This document shows positions 1 to 11,690 of a DNA stretch of 64,000 bases, one piece after another. Below the pieces are notes generated by a model, which was not told the DNA's origin, made no database searches, and was given only the letters and a program-made list of their open reading frames with translations. Positions within the stretch are counted from its first letter, which is position 1. Each line of letters starts with the position of its first letter. Source of the stretch: Parelaphostrongylus tenuis (taxonomy: Eukaryota; Nematoda; Chromadorea; Rhabditida; Metastrongylidae); NCBI GenBank assembly GCA_019055375.1, contig JAHQIW010000174.1, forward strand, positions 186,001-250,000, read 5' to 3'. A program made the position numbers and the translations under genes.

Positions 1-552
1 AGATGAGAATTCGCCACGAGTAAGGAGAACTATACTGTGCAGCATAAGGTCTCAAGCTTCGAAAATAGTGATACTGGTAGGTGCCGAATCCGATTTTGGT
101 CAAGTCTTCCCTTCTGGAGCGATTCTAAGTCGCGGTAGTCGTGGTACTAATTTACAGTAATTGTAAATAAAAATGCTTTAATTTGAATTCCGGTTCCTTC
201 TAGATGGTTGATTGTCTGAGAATACAAAATATGTGGGGCATCAATGATAGGTGAAACATCCTATTTCTTTTAAAATGATTCTTAATGAATAAAAAACTTC
301 AGAATTGTTTGAGGCTAAATCTGCCAACTTGGGGTAAATATGGAAGAAATCAAGATTTACTCACTGTAATAATGATATAAAGAAAGAAGGTGTAAGCATA
401 TCATCAATGGCTTTTTTATAACATCGGACCATCCCTATAATTGATCATATCGTAGGTTTGACGATCTTCCTTGAGAATTCATAAGAAGTAATCTACTTAG
501 TAATTTGTTCATGAGTTGGAATTACACGACATACAAGTTCACTTCATTCTGG
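1..552. other. Unique flank at the edge of the tandem array
   Basis: AT-rich non-coding sequence. I find no counterpart upstream of the matching points in units 2 and 3 (before about 25,365 and 50,412), where the end of the previous unit is found instead. Homology with both later units begins near 553, at the stretch containing 'gatgacttgaaaacac'. I therefore read this as sequence outside the array or a differently rearranged edge. No reading frame of note. Confidence 0.5.
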
Positions 553-2689
553 GTCAGTAACTAAATGACTGCGATGACTTGAAAACACTTTATTAGGTCT
601 GTACCAGGATCTGTACTTTACGAAAGCGATTTAAAGATACTCATGAAGATGACAAAATTCTCAGGATGCACAAGCGAAGAAGCCACACTGTGGGTCGTGC
701 ATGTGAAAAGGGAAAATAGATGAAAGCTGCATCGAGATTCATATGACAAAAGACGACTGTTCAGTATGGCTATTGCGTAAATGATAGCTTATCTTTCTGT
801 AAACAAGTACTATGCTGCAACACTTCCTCGAGCTCTTCGCTTTATGCCGACATATCTCATACTATCCAGCTTACACAAAGTTAATATGGAAATCTTTCTC
901 TGCTGACTTAGAGCCCTTGTTTTCCTCAGAGTCATGACACTTTGAGTTGATTGCTCACATCCATTTGCAAATGCGAAGTGGGTATCGTAGTATGTGACTA
1001 CTACGAAACTAGGGAGTGATATTAGAATCACTGATCGAACGTAAACAGATTTCTTGATATCCTTTGATAATTAAAGCAAATCTTGTGCAAATATCCTCCC
1101 ATTGAACATCTGGAAGCAATGCCGGTGCGGTGATCAGTGAGGAAGCAGGCCCAATGGAGTTGGAATGTGGTAGGGGGATATTGCAGCTGTTCACACATGT
1201 CTGTCTGCTGAAATAGGGAAACGTTTCTGAGTGCTTCTTTTTGCCTATATCGTACCAATAAGACGTGATCAGGTTTGAATAAATCCTGCTCAAATATCAC
1301 AACACTTCTTTAACCGTTAACCATGAGGCGATCATGGAGTGTCGCTGTTGCCGTCCTGATTTGTAGAGACAGTCATTAGCGACGAAACTTTGCTAATCAC
1401 TACATGAGCTAATTAGAAGGAAAAGCCCTGTGGAAGTAAACTAGAGAAAAATTAAACAAAGCAGGAGCAGAAAATATTCATGACTGCGCCAAACAATCCA
1501 TTCCTTGGTACTTTTGAGCTTGGTAGCACAAATTTTCAAGTCTAACCCTACATAGGACAAGAGGTTTTCATCAAGAGTGATTGTAATCAGTCGAGAGCTT
1601 GAATCTCATGTTAGCGCTGGGAGCGACTGGTTTTACAAGAAGACCATTTCATAACGCTGAAAATCCAGTATAAAATTATGTTTCATATGAGCATATTTCT
1701 CGCTGTACACAGCTCTTTCTTTTGACTGTTTGCAGTCAATCGATAGCGCAAGTGTTAACAATTCTAAAGCTGTGTTTGTTTCCTGAAAAAGACAGTTTCT
1801 CTATAACGCAGCAAAGAAATTAATATTGATTCACCTCTACGAGTAAGTGTTCTTTGGCCAATTCACGGGCGGTGGGGTGGGAGACAGTGGGAGGTCGGCG
1901 CGAACATCGACCGATGGTGCCTAAGCGAGGTGAATTTGATCGGAATTATTTCTTCGCCTTGAAAGAATCTCGAATCAAGCATTTAACTTTGATGCTAATA
2001 GACTTTCTCTACACATTCATATACTTTGGTGCTTTCAAGGATGTAATAGTTGTATTGCGCGGCCAATGTAAAATACAATGTCATTTCAGTTTTTTCCAGC
2101 GTTATGAAGAGGTCTCTTTGGAAAACCAGCCACGTACAATGCTAATTTGACATTTCACCTTTCGAATGCTCACTAACACGCTTTTTTGTAAACATGTTCT
2201 CCAGCATAGAGAATAGGTTTTGAAATCTGTGCGAACAAAAAAAAAGAGCTCATTCCTTAGCAGATGAGCTAGTGACCATGATAGAGAAATACTATCAAAA
2301 TGCTTTCTCAGAGAAGCATAATAAATGCTCACTCTGACTTGAACTCACTTTATTCAACTACGGCTGCTAATTCAAGATTCCAAGAAGAATGATTTTACCA
2401 CTACTTAAAGAAATCTATAAGTAAGACGAGAAATCCTAAAGTAATGGCCGAACCCACACACGACAGAAAAAAAACTTTGCCCCATAATATTTTTTGCACT
2501 AAATAGATGTCGATCTTCAATAAATTTGCACAATGTCGCAATAGAGCTGGATCTTGTAAAATCCCATCGTAATTGCTTCCACAGTCTCACAATAGATTTT
2601 TCATGCCTTTGCATTCGACCGTTTTCATAGACCTCGCCCAAAACTATATATAATCTGATAACATATCTTAAGCCTATCATGAGGGCAGA
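553..2689. other. Unit backbone, left section, no gene
   Basis: Non-coding backbone paired with 25,365-27,585 and 50,412-52,550. Reading frames here are short and not preserved between units. The part from about 1,600 to 2,340 resembles 62.03-62.70 kb and contains the inner sequence of the long-TIR element family (ttcgaatgctcactaacac near 2,162), so it is probably an old, diverged member of that family. Confidence 0.5.
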
Positions 2690-3335
2690 TATAGCATTTG
2701 AGTACTAGACACGTGTTTCAGCATTACACCTTCATCAGTATCATAGTGTCTTTTCGATTTCGTCAGTCCCTTGCAAAGGAATGAACTAACTACATAAAAA
2801 GGAATCGATGCCGAATTGACAAATCACCACAAGTAAGGTGATGAAATTCCGCGACTTTGCAATGACCAGCAGTCGATTGCTCATGGTTGGTAAAATGAAT
2901 CATACCTTTGCATTTGATTGTTTTGATAGCTATCGTAGTTTGAAGTTTAACTGTTTCTATAGTTAGACGAGATATAAAAACCGTAGAATGCGAAGGTATC
3001 AGCACACGTTCCAGGAAAGAGTGAAATCTGGGTTCGAATTCCAGTTGACGCAAATGTTTTTTCACGCCACTCTACATGACTGGGTTAAGTGTAACATCAT
3101 ACGACAATACACGGTCGAATAAAGTGAATTTAGAATTTAAGCAGCCATGAGCAATCGACTATTGGTCACTGCAATGTCTGGGCTTTTACCACCTGACATG
3201 GAGTGACTTGTTAATTCGGCGCAGATTCCTCTGAATGCAAAGGAGCTCATCTTTATGCAAGGAATTTACTAAACTAAAAGGCACCGCGCTATTGCTGAGG
3301 CTGTAATGTCGAAACACGTGTCTAGAATTTGATAA
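2690..3335. repeat. Inverted repeat with degenerate hammerhead motifs at both ends (unit 1)
   Basis: The two ends are inverted copies of one sequence. The minus strand at about 2,703-2,745 reads a CTGATGA core, a 12-nt segment, GAAA, then CACGTGTC and TAG. The plus strand at about 3,285-3,335 reads TTGCTGA, GGC-TGTAAT-GTC, GAAA, CACGTGTC and TAG. This is the layout of a minimal hammerhead ribozyme with a very short stem III, as known from Penelope-like elements and retrozymes. The right copy has a damaged core; the left copy has a good core but weak stems I and II. Counterparts lie at 27,585-28,085 and 52,550-53,048. Assignment to Penelope-like elements is inference. Confidence 0.5.
2996..3090 (+). 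mobile_element. SINE-B fragment (tRNA-like)
   Basis: Contains the B-box-like 'gggttcgaattccag' followed by 'ttgacgcaaa' and the tail 'cactctacatgactgggt'. The same tail follows the tRNA-like core at 5.0, 8.7, 32.9 and 58.8 kb. It is nested inside the inverted repeat of unit 1 and is not found in the matching element of units 2 and 3. Confidence 0.5.
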
Positions 3336-3498
3336 GTGCCCTAGCACACGTCATGATAGACATAAGGTTTATCAGATCTCACGTGCGCTCTCAGACACGT
3401 ACAGATTATGAGATAGAAAACAGTCCGATATACCTAAATCATGGAGAAGAAAAGTTGTATTTAGTTGGATCATGAGAGGCAGAAGAAAGCAAATGTAA

Positions 3499-4657
3499 TT
3501 AACACTTCGTTGCTCTCCCAACATACGGAGAATGGGACTCATGTGGTCGCCTGTGTGAAGGAAGACTTCTGCTTGTTTGTGGAGCTCGATAGCTTGGGGT
3601 CTTGACAAGGCAACAGAAGACAGCATCATGTATCGTAGATATCATGAGAATGTCCATTTTAGCTTTCCATTGTAGTACCATTACACCGCCTTGATTCTGT
3701 TGTACCTCGAACTGCGTTCTTTCAATTTGTAGATAACCTGCTTTGAAATCCCTTCGTGCTCTTCTTGCATGTAGCAGTTAGGTACGTTCTCCTCTGAAGC
3801 ATGATTTCCGCCAACGATGTATTCGCACACCAATCACCAGTGTACAGATACCAGTCTTGATTTAACAGACCGACTATGAGCCTCATGACAAGCCTCGCAG
3901 CATCGCTTGGACGCTTAGGATCGTCTCTACCGGCATGCAGCACAATATCACAAGTGTAGCCGCTTTTGCTGCAAAATTCTATTATTTAATTCTATACTTG
4001 GGTTTCTCTTGTGGAATAAATCGTCCTGATCTGACTATTCCTCTAAAGGCACGAAGGACTTCAATACAGACCTTTATTGCCAACTATAGAAATCCTACTG
4101 TAATTTCCAATGACTACTTCGATGTGTGGACTGATTTTGCGGAACTTGTCTTCTCCATTATACTTTACGCTATCTGTTAACTGAAGGTGACCTTTTTGAA
4201 CCTGTCCCTCCAAATACTCTGAATGCGATAGTATCAGGTCCAGAGATTGAACTAGCACTCCAGTAATCCGCAAATTAGGCTAATCTTACAATTTCCACTT
4301 GAAAGCAGACAGCGGCGAATGTTTCATTCGTCAGTAGTTATAGGTTCCAAAATAGATCTTCCTTCTTAACGTACGTGTTCGTTTCCTCCATGATTAGTTC
4401 CAAGACGCCAAGCATAAACAATTCGTAAAAATGTACTGGTCGCTTGCATCCAAGGAGGACCTGCTTGTTCACTTAACCTGACTGTCATTGAAAATCAAAG
4501 CGTTGTAAGACACCACATCTCTTAACCACTCACTAGCAATTTCATCATCTTCATTTTCCTCCTTATCTTGTGATTCACTTTCCTCAGATTCTTTGAGAGA
4601 AAACAACAGATTCCACAGAGCCCTTAGTGGTTTCACCTCTTTTTTACTTTGTCTCAA
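3499..4657 (-). pseudogene. Old piggyBac transposase fossil (unit 1)
   Basis: Minus-strand remnant of a piggyBac-family transposase, recognised by comparison with the younger copies at 33.3 and 59.3 kb. From the N-terminal side: an acidic leader with 'NDSQV' near 4,475-4,657, a piece with 'KISPHIEV' near 4,061-4,273, a piece with 'RPSDAARLVMRL' and 'LAEIMLQRRTYL' at 3,722-3,943, and a piece with 'LQWKAKMDILMISTIHDA' and 'YVGRATK' at 3,499-3,681. Pieces are separated by stops and frameshifts. Where the canonical family has YTDNxYTS it has YTGDWC. It is a dead relic, older than the 25-kb duplications because remnants sit at the same place in units 2 and 3. Confidence 0.75.
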
Positions 4658-4770
4658 TGAGAAATCGGTCGCAAATCAAGTCAAAATTGCCTTGCGCTGA
4701 CATTATCCAACCCTATACGCCCTCGCTTGAGCAAAATAAGTTTCAAATAAAATTCCTTTTCTTTGATCGG

Positions 4771-4862
4771 ACTTCTGCGTTATGCGGCACTCGAACCCGA
4801 TCTCACTCGATCCGGGAGTGCGTGCTCTAACTCGTTGCACTACTGAAGCTCTCCTTGTCTTT
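4771..4862 (-). mobile_element. SINE-B tRNA-like core, minus strand
   Basis: On the minus strand an A-box-like stretch (caacgagttagagcacgc) and a B-box-like stretch (gggttcgagtgcc) have the spacing of a tRNA. It is tRNA-derived but lacks a convincing acceptor stem, so I call a SINE head and not a functional tRNA. A plus-strand relative begins 150 bp to the right. Confidence 0.5.
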
Positions 4863-5007
4863 CTCTTTCCACTTTTACTCTTTATACGCCAGAACGCATC
4901 TATCTGTCCGCAATTAACCATCAACTATTTGGTTCAGGTAGTCGGTGTCAACACTGCACGGACAGATGCGATGTAACATAGGAGTGGTGGCAAAACAAGT
5001 GACAGCA

Positions 5008-5108
5008 GCACAACGGGATGGAGCACGCTCTTCCGAGCAGAGTGAGATGCGGGTTCAAATCCTGCCTGACGCAAAAGTTTTTTACATCACTCTATATCAG
5101 TGGGTAAA
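5008..5108 (+). mobile_element. SINE-B copy
   Basis: tRNA-like core with 'acaacgggatggagcacgc' as A-box region and 'gggttcaaatcctgcc' as B box, then 'tgacgcaaaa' and the family tail 'cactctatatcagtgggta'. The tail is the same as after the cores at 8.76 and 58.82 kb, which marks one SINE family. Confidence 0.6.
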
Positions 5109-5554
5109 ATAAGTTTCATCAAAAGTCATCGAAGCGAAGCTCGATTATAGCACAAACGAGAGCAACCATGGTAGTTGATTAATGGTAGAACATTAATCAC
5201 ATCAGTGTAAACAGTTGTGAGAATACAGTAAATGAAAAGACTATCGTGATGAAAATACAAATGTAACGGTCAAAATGAAATCAAATATCTCAATACTACT
5301 CAGACTGGCTTTCTAGAACAATTAGTTTTATTTCTCAGAACAGGGGATCGCTGATCTCTTAAGATGCATGATTAGCAAGAAGTGGTATACCAAAATGTTC
5401 CCAAGAAAAGGCGCAAATGAAACATACCAAAATCGTACTATTTAATTACTTTCGGTTAATGAATTTGACGTTTATTGTCACCATGCCAAAACATATGGAA
5501 CGACCTAACATTTATGAGAGCAACTGTCATAGTTGACAAATGATCATAGAACAT

Positions 5555-6215
5555 TAGGTTTTTTATGTCAGACGGTGATAAATGAAGAAACGCCCCTTTT
5601 CGCAGGTTAAGACTTTTTCATATTAACATTTGCAATCATTCGAAAGTTTAAGTCTCTGGCTACTGCTTCACGTGGTCGTTTTTTTGAAAAGACATTTTAA
5701 TAACGTTGTGCCATTCAAAAATAATTATGTTTTACACCCGCAGCGCATTTTCATTAGTACTTCGCTGGAAGCACGAAAAGCTTATGAACGTGTAGAGCAA
5801 ATCTTGAAATATCATAGTCATAAATCTCATCTGAACTTCCCTGCCGTCGCCTAGCCCTCTATACTAGTCGAGAAACAACGTGCGCGAATATGAAACTTAA
5901 TTTTGCGTGCCCTACTACCTTGCAAAGAAGCGGTATTTCGACATAAACACAGAGCTGTAATCAGCGATACTTAAGCTATCGAACGGTTACTTACAAATCA
6001 TGGAAAGACCTCTGTCCTGCGACGCATGTGCGTGCATAAAACAGAAATGTTTTCTTTTCACTACAGCGTCATGGAAGGACTTTCTCAAAAATTGACCACG
6101 TAGCGCAGTAGCCAGAAATTTAAGCTTTCGAATAATTATTGAAAGTTCAATGGAAAACCTTTGTCCAGCGAAATGTATCGGTTTTTCATTTGTTGCCGTC
6201 TAGCTGAAAGTTTAG
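5555..6215. mobile_element. Long-TIR non-autonomous DNA element (unit 1)
   Basis: About 650 bp bounded by inverted repeats of some 150 bp or more. The left end reads 'agacggtgataaatgaagaa' with 'attcgaaagtttaagtctct' further in; the right end, read on the minus strand, gives 'agacggcaacaaatgaaaaa' and 'attcgaaagcttaaatttct'. Copies occur at the same place in units 2 and 3, with outer sequence near 'tttctgttagacggc'. No transposase frame inside, so it behaves as a MITE or foldback element. Superfamily unknown; I could not fix a target-site duplication. Confidence 0.65.
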
Positions 6216-7587
6216 TCACATCGATATAAACAGTTGTGGAAAGAGCGAACATAATATGAAATCATTACAATGAAGAGATAAAGAACGATAACAATAGGAA
6301 AAAAAATTGTCATATGCGCTATTCGGATTGACTTCCAGAACATTTATCAATATTCCATAGAACTGAGGATCCCTGGTGGCCAGTGTGCATCCTCCTCTTT
6401 TCAAACAAACCAAGAACTTTAAGATCGGCATGGTCGATTATGATAATACTCTGTGTTATGTGGACATCCAAACATTGTTTCCAAAAGATTGAAAGGTTGG
6501 CAATGTGATAGAGTTATCGAAACGTAGCATTTACGCAAAAAGAGAATGCAAATTTCTTTACAAAAGTTAAAGAAATGAACGCAATGGCACGTGGAAAACA
6601 CACCAAAAAACGCGAAGAATAATTTGTGGAGTGTAATGTTCGACCATATGCATTGATTTGGATGCAAGTGATGTGCGGAAGAAATCTGACAGCCTTTCAT
6701 GCCGCAAATTTTGAAAATCAAACGGTGTCGCAAAGATACACAAGAAACACGAAAAATTAAAAGAATCCAAGAATGAAGGCGTTGTGAGAGCGTTAAGCAA
6801 CTGCAATTTGCAACTTGCCCCAGATCTCTTGGCCAATGGCCACTGATCTCTGCGAAAACATAAAATTCTTGAATGTTTCACGAGCTCTTGTCAAATTTAG
6901 TGAATAGTAACGAACTCCACAGATCGACACTTAGGACACATTCAATTGTTTATTTGTTGCTTGTTTGAAGATCTCTAACCTACAAACATGAGCAGCCCTT
7001 GGCTCTTATAAGGAATTGCGGACAGATCCGATTCTTCATCAAAATCATTTCGGTGGAAGCAACTTCGCAGTGAGACGATTTTGCCGGAAGAAGGTGATCA
7101 AAACCCCATCTCACAGAAGAACATTATGCTATACGATAGCTACGTACAAAGTGCTTTTCTGCAGATAATCGTGATGATAAAGAAAGTAGAAAACACGACT
7201 CAGAATTGTTATAAATAAGGACGGATTGGAAGATGCAACAATACTTCATGCTTAGAAGATAACCTAGATGTTCGCGTAGACAGAATTACGCAAATCAATT
7301 GAAGTTATGCATAAGAAATCATTACTGCTTATTTCCGGCTGCCTTAGCTGTTAGTGTATGAAATGGGTATCGATCGGTGCGGAGAATACTCACAGCGAGT
7401 CTCCTTCCTACAGCCACGCAGGTGGTACGGTTATTCTTGACCGCCCTTTAAGGTGATGTCACTTGCAAAGTAGAGCGAAATCGCATTTTCGCTTTTGTCT
7501 TTTGGATTAAGTAAGACGCGGTTCGTATCCCATTCATAATGTGCCTTTGTTCAACATATCTCATAACCTTCACTTTTGACACTTCAT
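6216..7587. other. Unit backbone, no gene
   Basis: Non-coding and shared with 29,440-30,860 and 55,412-56,834. Two overlapping minus-strand frames of about 104 codons (6,419-6,881) are not preserved at equal length in the other units, which argues against coding function. No RNA gene seen. Confidence 0.5.
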
Positions 7588-7832
7588 TGATCCGTCTTTA
7601 TAGTGTTTTTTTAAATTTCACTGTGCGGATCCCAGTACTTCTAGCACTCAATTTGCCTACTCGCCTTCTTCTTGGACGTCGTAGGAGGCTGGCTGAGCAA
7701 ATGTCTTGGCAATCTTGAGGTTGGCCTGGCTGTGGCGTTCCATAAGGCGTTGTTGACTTCTGGAGAGTTGGTGCGTGGAGCTCGGCCCCCGTGTTACGCG
7801 ACCAGCATCACAACCACTCGGCCACAGGCACA
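7588..7832 (-). mobile_element. SINE-A copy, minus strand (unit 1)
   Basis: On the minus strand the element starts with a class II (Leu/Ser-like) tRNA A box, 'tggccgagtggttgtgatgc', continues through 'tggaacgccacagccaggcc' and 'aagaagaaggcga', and ends with 'gggatccgcacagtga' plus an A/T run. Conserved partners at 30,861-31,115 and 56,835-57,071 show insertion before the unit was duplicated. Confidence 0.75.
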
Positions 7833-8380
7833 ACAATAATCTCCCCACATCATGTGAATTCGCTAGTCATTCTCTGTACAAACCTTGCAATGTTCTACAA
7901 TCTCCATTTTTCCCACCGATTATAAGGCCTACGTATTATCCATTGTACCTATCTTATGTGGTAAATGTTGAAAACTATGGATTCATTGCTGCTAACATTC
8001 AGTGGTTTTGCAAGGCATTTAAAATAAATCAGTTCAATTCATTTGAGGTTTATGTTCATTCTTACTCCGAACGGTGAATTTCAGTCAGCATCACGATTTG
8101 AAGCGAGACAATCATCAACGACGGCCAAAATTGGATCGTTGAAGCTCGAATCGCGTTGGTGATAGACAGCTTCCATTTGTAATCGATTGCTTCTCAGAGG
8201 AGAAACCGTGAAATTTTTTTTCTGCTATCCGTCGACAAAGAGTATGAGAGAAAAATAAGCCATAACAATTTCGGATTTAAAGAGCTTGAATTACCTTGAA
8301 ACACAAACCACTCCACTGTTGAAGTATATTGTATGCGTGTAAAGGCTTTGGTGATATCTAAGCAAGTAAATATAAGTACA
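7833..8380. other. Unit backbone between SINEs, no gene
   Basis: Shared with 31,116-31,672 and 57,072-57,640. It ends with 'gtgatatctaagc..gtaaatataagta', which also precedes the SINE-A copies at 20.98 and 31.67 kb, so the segment is itself part of a repeat. The stretch from about 8,118 also resembles 20,690-20,830. Confidence 0.5.
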
Positions 8381-8610
8381 GGCGTCGCGACCGAGTGATT
8401 GTGGTGCCAGAGGCGTCGCGAGTGGGGCCGAACCCACCCCAACACTCTCTAGCAGTTAATAACAAACACCCTATGGAACGCCACGGCCAGACTATCCCAG
8501 AGAATGCAAGGAAGTGCGCTCAACCATTATTCTACGACTCCAAGGACAACACGGAAAAACGATTGTGTGATAGAAGTGTAGAAGAATCTATAATACCCAA
8601 TATCTGTCAG
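8381..8610 (+). mobile_element. SINE-A copy (unit 1)
   Basis: tRNA-like head 'gcgaccgagtgattgtggtg', body 'tatggaacgccacggccag', then 'attctacgactccaaggac' and 'cggaaaaacga'. The 3' part is degraded near 8,580-8,610. The unit 2 partner at 31,673 has an internal deletion and the unit 3 partner is gone. Confidence 0.7.
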
Positions 8611-8614
8611 CATG

Positions 8615-8825
8615 ACTGGGTTCAATGTCGAGACCGACTACCCGGGCCAGGCCGCAGACGGCTGGCGACTGACAGATCGGTGCGCTTTAGCGTAGTAAGA
8701 GCGATCTGCAAAACGGACGTCAGTAGCGTAACGGATAGAGCACGCATTCCCGGAAAGAGTGAGATGCGGGTTCTAGTCCCTACTGACGCGAAAATTTTGC
8801 ACATCACTCTACATCAATGGGTATC
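8615..8825 (+). mobile_element. SINE-B copy, long form
   Basis: Starts near 'gactgggttcaatgtcgag' and runs through 'gacggctggcgactgacag' into a tRNA-like core with A box 'tagcgtaacggatagagcac' and B box 'gggttctagtccc', then 'tgacgcgaaa' and the tail 'cactctacatcaatgggta'. The upstream part is also recognisable in the copy at 58.6-58.86 kb, so the full element is about 200 bp and the tRNA part sits inside it. Confidence 0.6.
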
Positions 8826-9165
8826 TATTTGAAACATTATGACACCATTAGAAGCGGTTAAATAATCAGCATTTCGTTTGATCTTTAATACTGTGCTTAT
8901 TTTTGAGAGGACGTTATCCAAAAAATTTCCTTCTATAACAACGTCGAAAAAAAGCTTATTCGAAAACGGGCTTCGTGGGGTTGTAAACAGAAATCTCAGT
9001 TTTCGAATGATCACTAACACTCCTATGAATGCTTCTTTCCGGCGAATCAGGTCGGACATTCAGTTATTCCTTATAACCGAAAAGAGCGTGCAATAATTGA
9101 GTTGAACAATATACCTGCACATGTTTTTATTCTAACTTCACCCCAAGTGCGTGTCAAAGCCATTT

Positions 9166-9651
9166 TAAGCGCGTCTACGCGAGTGTAGCGAGTAGCCGTG
9201 TCTTCTTTGTCCACTATGGGCTGCACGTAGTAATCCGTGGATTTGAGATAAGGCGAATTTGACGGTCAAATGTATCTGCATCAAAAGCTTGGAAATTGCT
9301 TTTGAGAGATGGTAATCGTTTAACGGACCTAATGCGCAAGAGCTCAATCTCGCTGAGACGTAAATCTGAAGGCATCAAAGTGTTGAGTACATCATAGCTC
9401 CAGTACGCTCCGCGAAACTTGCTGGTGATGGCTAGCAGCATTGATTTTAACGTTTCTGCTGATGAAGACCAACGACGCTTTTCCGGTGGCGCAAATGCCG
9501 GCCAAGAGCATCACTGAAATGGGAGAAAGATCTGGGTTTGGGATTTTTTGCTGCTCCGGGCTTCTGCTACGATCCCTGAAAGTTGCCGTTGATTGGGACG
9601 ATTACGGAGTGGTTAAGCTTTGACATACATTGGGGGCGAAAACGGCGGTAA
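9166..9651 (-). other. Private 0.5-kb insertion in unit 1, origin unknown
   Basis: Unit 3 reads continuously from about 62,690 to 62,700 where unit 1 has these extra bases: the flanks 'gtcaaagccatttta' and 'cgtgtgcgagcatctt' are directly joined in unit 3. The insert looks less AT-rich than its surroundings and holds two overlapping minus-strand frames of 75 and 60 codons (9,214-9,441 and 9,165-9,347). I do not recognise either. It could be a fragment of a host gene exon, a retrocopy or a piece of another transposon. Strand is assigned from the longer frame only. Confidence 0.4.
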
Positions 9652-9860
9652 CGTGTGCGAGCATCTTGTGCAACTCAACTGCGAAATTCGTTGATTTTTA
9701 CGACCCATAACTTGAGTACAACTTAAATTAGCAAAATAATAAAACAGGCTCTTGGACAAAATCGATCTAAAAATTTAATGAAATTATCCACATTGTAGAA
9801 GGATATCATATCAGTGCAAAAATCGAATAGATCAAAATTACCAGGGCATTGCTCTCCTCC

Positions 9861-9904
9861 TATATATATACATATAAATGTATTTACATAAATATACATA
9901 TATC
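9861..9904. repeat. AT-rich microsatellite at the 3' end of RTE copy 1
   Basis: Interrupted TA/ATAT repeat directly at the 3' tail of the minus-strand RTE. At the same place unit 2 has only a few bases (36,389-36,400) and unit 3 has a long pure run (62,907-62,960). Confidence 0.8.
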
Positions 9905-11690
9905 ACCTGTATCACCTGCCGTCCCGTTGATAGTCGAGTGACTCGAGCGGGTACCAGCAACTCTCCATTTTTCCCTATCGCGTACAAGAGTAGCCCAATG
10001 GGTCCTCTTCGCTCTAGGGAATCGCTGAGCATCATATTTTTCTTCTATCGCTTTCGCGAAGAAATCGGACAAGCGGGTCAGTGGTCTTCCTTTAGAGCGC
10101 TTGACGTCCCGAGGAATCAGTCGGTAACGGCTCTCGTCCATCGGTTGTCCTTGAAGCGCATCACGTGTCCAGCCCACCTTATTTTTGATATCCGAGCGTG
10201 TAGAACGGTGTCTCTAATTTTCGATCGTTGACGTAGGTCGGAACTTCGGAACCGTCCTCTCATTTGCGAGATACGGGATACTCCTAGCATCGACCTTTTG
10301 ACTGCGCGTTCGATAACTCCAAGTGTTCTTTGATCCTGCTTACGTAGCGATCAGGTTTCTGCTGCATACGTTAGGGCAGGGATAGATGTCGAGTCGAAAA
10401 GGTGGGCACGGAGTCGGATGTTCTTTGTCCTCTTCACTTCATCATCGATGCTTTTAAACGTTCCCCAAGCCGCTCGTCTCCTCCTGCTCAGCTCTGGAGC
10501 TAGGTCGTTCATCATGTTGATTTCACGACCTAGATAGACGCAATTAGAGCATTCGGAGATTGTTGTTCCGCTGAGCGTGAATGGGGCATTCAAAACCCAT
10601 CCGTTCCTCATGAACTTTGTTTTTGCTAGATTTAGTTGAAGACCAGTCTTTCCACAAGCGTTATCAAAATCGGTCAACATTCGTTCCGGTTGACTGATGT
10701 TTGCTGTAATGAGAACGATACCGTCAGCAAAGCGAAGATGGTTTAATTGTCGACCGTCAATTTTCACTCCCATAACGTCCCATTCTAATGTTCGCATGAC
10801 ATTTTGTAGTGTGGCAGTGAATAGTATTGGCGCTATTGTATCGCCTTGTCGAACCCCTCTTTTTGCGTCAATGATGATATTGTTGTAGAATGGAGATATT
10901 TTGGTCGTGAAATATTTATAAAGCTCACAAGGCATCATTATATACCGAGTAGGGACGCCCTAGTTATCCAGAGCCTCTATAACCGCTTCTGTTTCCACTG
11001 AATCGAAGGCTTTTTTCAGATCGATGAAAGTGAGACAGAGTGGTTGCTTGTACTCTCGTGAAACTTCAGTGAGTCTTGTAATCGTGTGGATGTGGTCCAC
11101 GGTGCTAAATTCTTTTCGGAACCCTGCTTGTTCGCATGACTCTCCTTCGTCCAGTGTTCTGTCAATCCTGTTCAGGATGACTCGAGTAAAGAGTTTATAG
11201 ACAACGGACAGCAAGCAGATTGGGCGATAATTGCCTATGTCGTGAAGGTCTCCCTTTTTGAACAACAATACGGTCTTGCTGGTTTTTCATTGAATCGGGA
11301 CCTTACATTCTGTAGCGAGTGAAGAGCCTAGCGACGGTGTTGATGAGAACTGGCGGCAGGTTCTTCAGGTGTTCTGCTCTAATCCTGTCTGGGCCGGGTG
11401 TTGTTCTGCTCCTCACCGACGATATAGCATGTCGGATTTTAGAAGGGAGGACCGGTGGAACGACATATTCGTCCTCTTTCAATGTATATGACGGTAGGAG
11501 GACATGGCTAGCGAAGAGATCCGAGTAGTACTGGTAGATGGTTTTCTCCATAGCTCTTCTCGAAGCTGTAAGTGTCCCGCCAGGGTATCGGAGTGCAGTC
11601 ATCTTGATCTTACAGTTGGCGAAGCCTCGCTGGGCTTTGCGAATGCTCTTTCCAGCTTCTGCAGCTTCTCCCATAACTGTTGCTCTTATA
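9905..11690 (-). mobile_element. RTE-type LINE, 5'-truncated (unit 1)
   Basis: Minus-strand non-LTR retrotransposon whose 3' end is at the left, marked by the AT repeat. It keeps the linker, reverse transcriptase and C-terminal region but no endonuclease domain, and stops near 11,690 at another short AT repeat. This is the usual 5' truncation of LINE insertions. Counterparts lie at 36,402-38,100 and 62,963 onward in the same place and orientation. Confidence 0.85.

Noticed and set aside
6419..6881. Overlapping 104-codon minus-strand frames
   Set aside because: The matching places in units 2 and 3 break into shorter, shifted frames.
8700..8790. Possible functional tRNA gene
   Set aside because: A and B boxes are present, but there is no convincing acceptor stem, and the same core with the same tail recurs at 5.0, 32.9 and 58.8 kb, so it is a SINE.
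8395..8832. A 145-codon plus-strand frame
   Set aside because: It is formed by reading through SINE-A and SINE-B and is absent in the other units.
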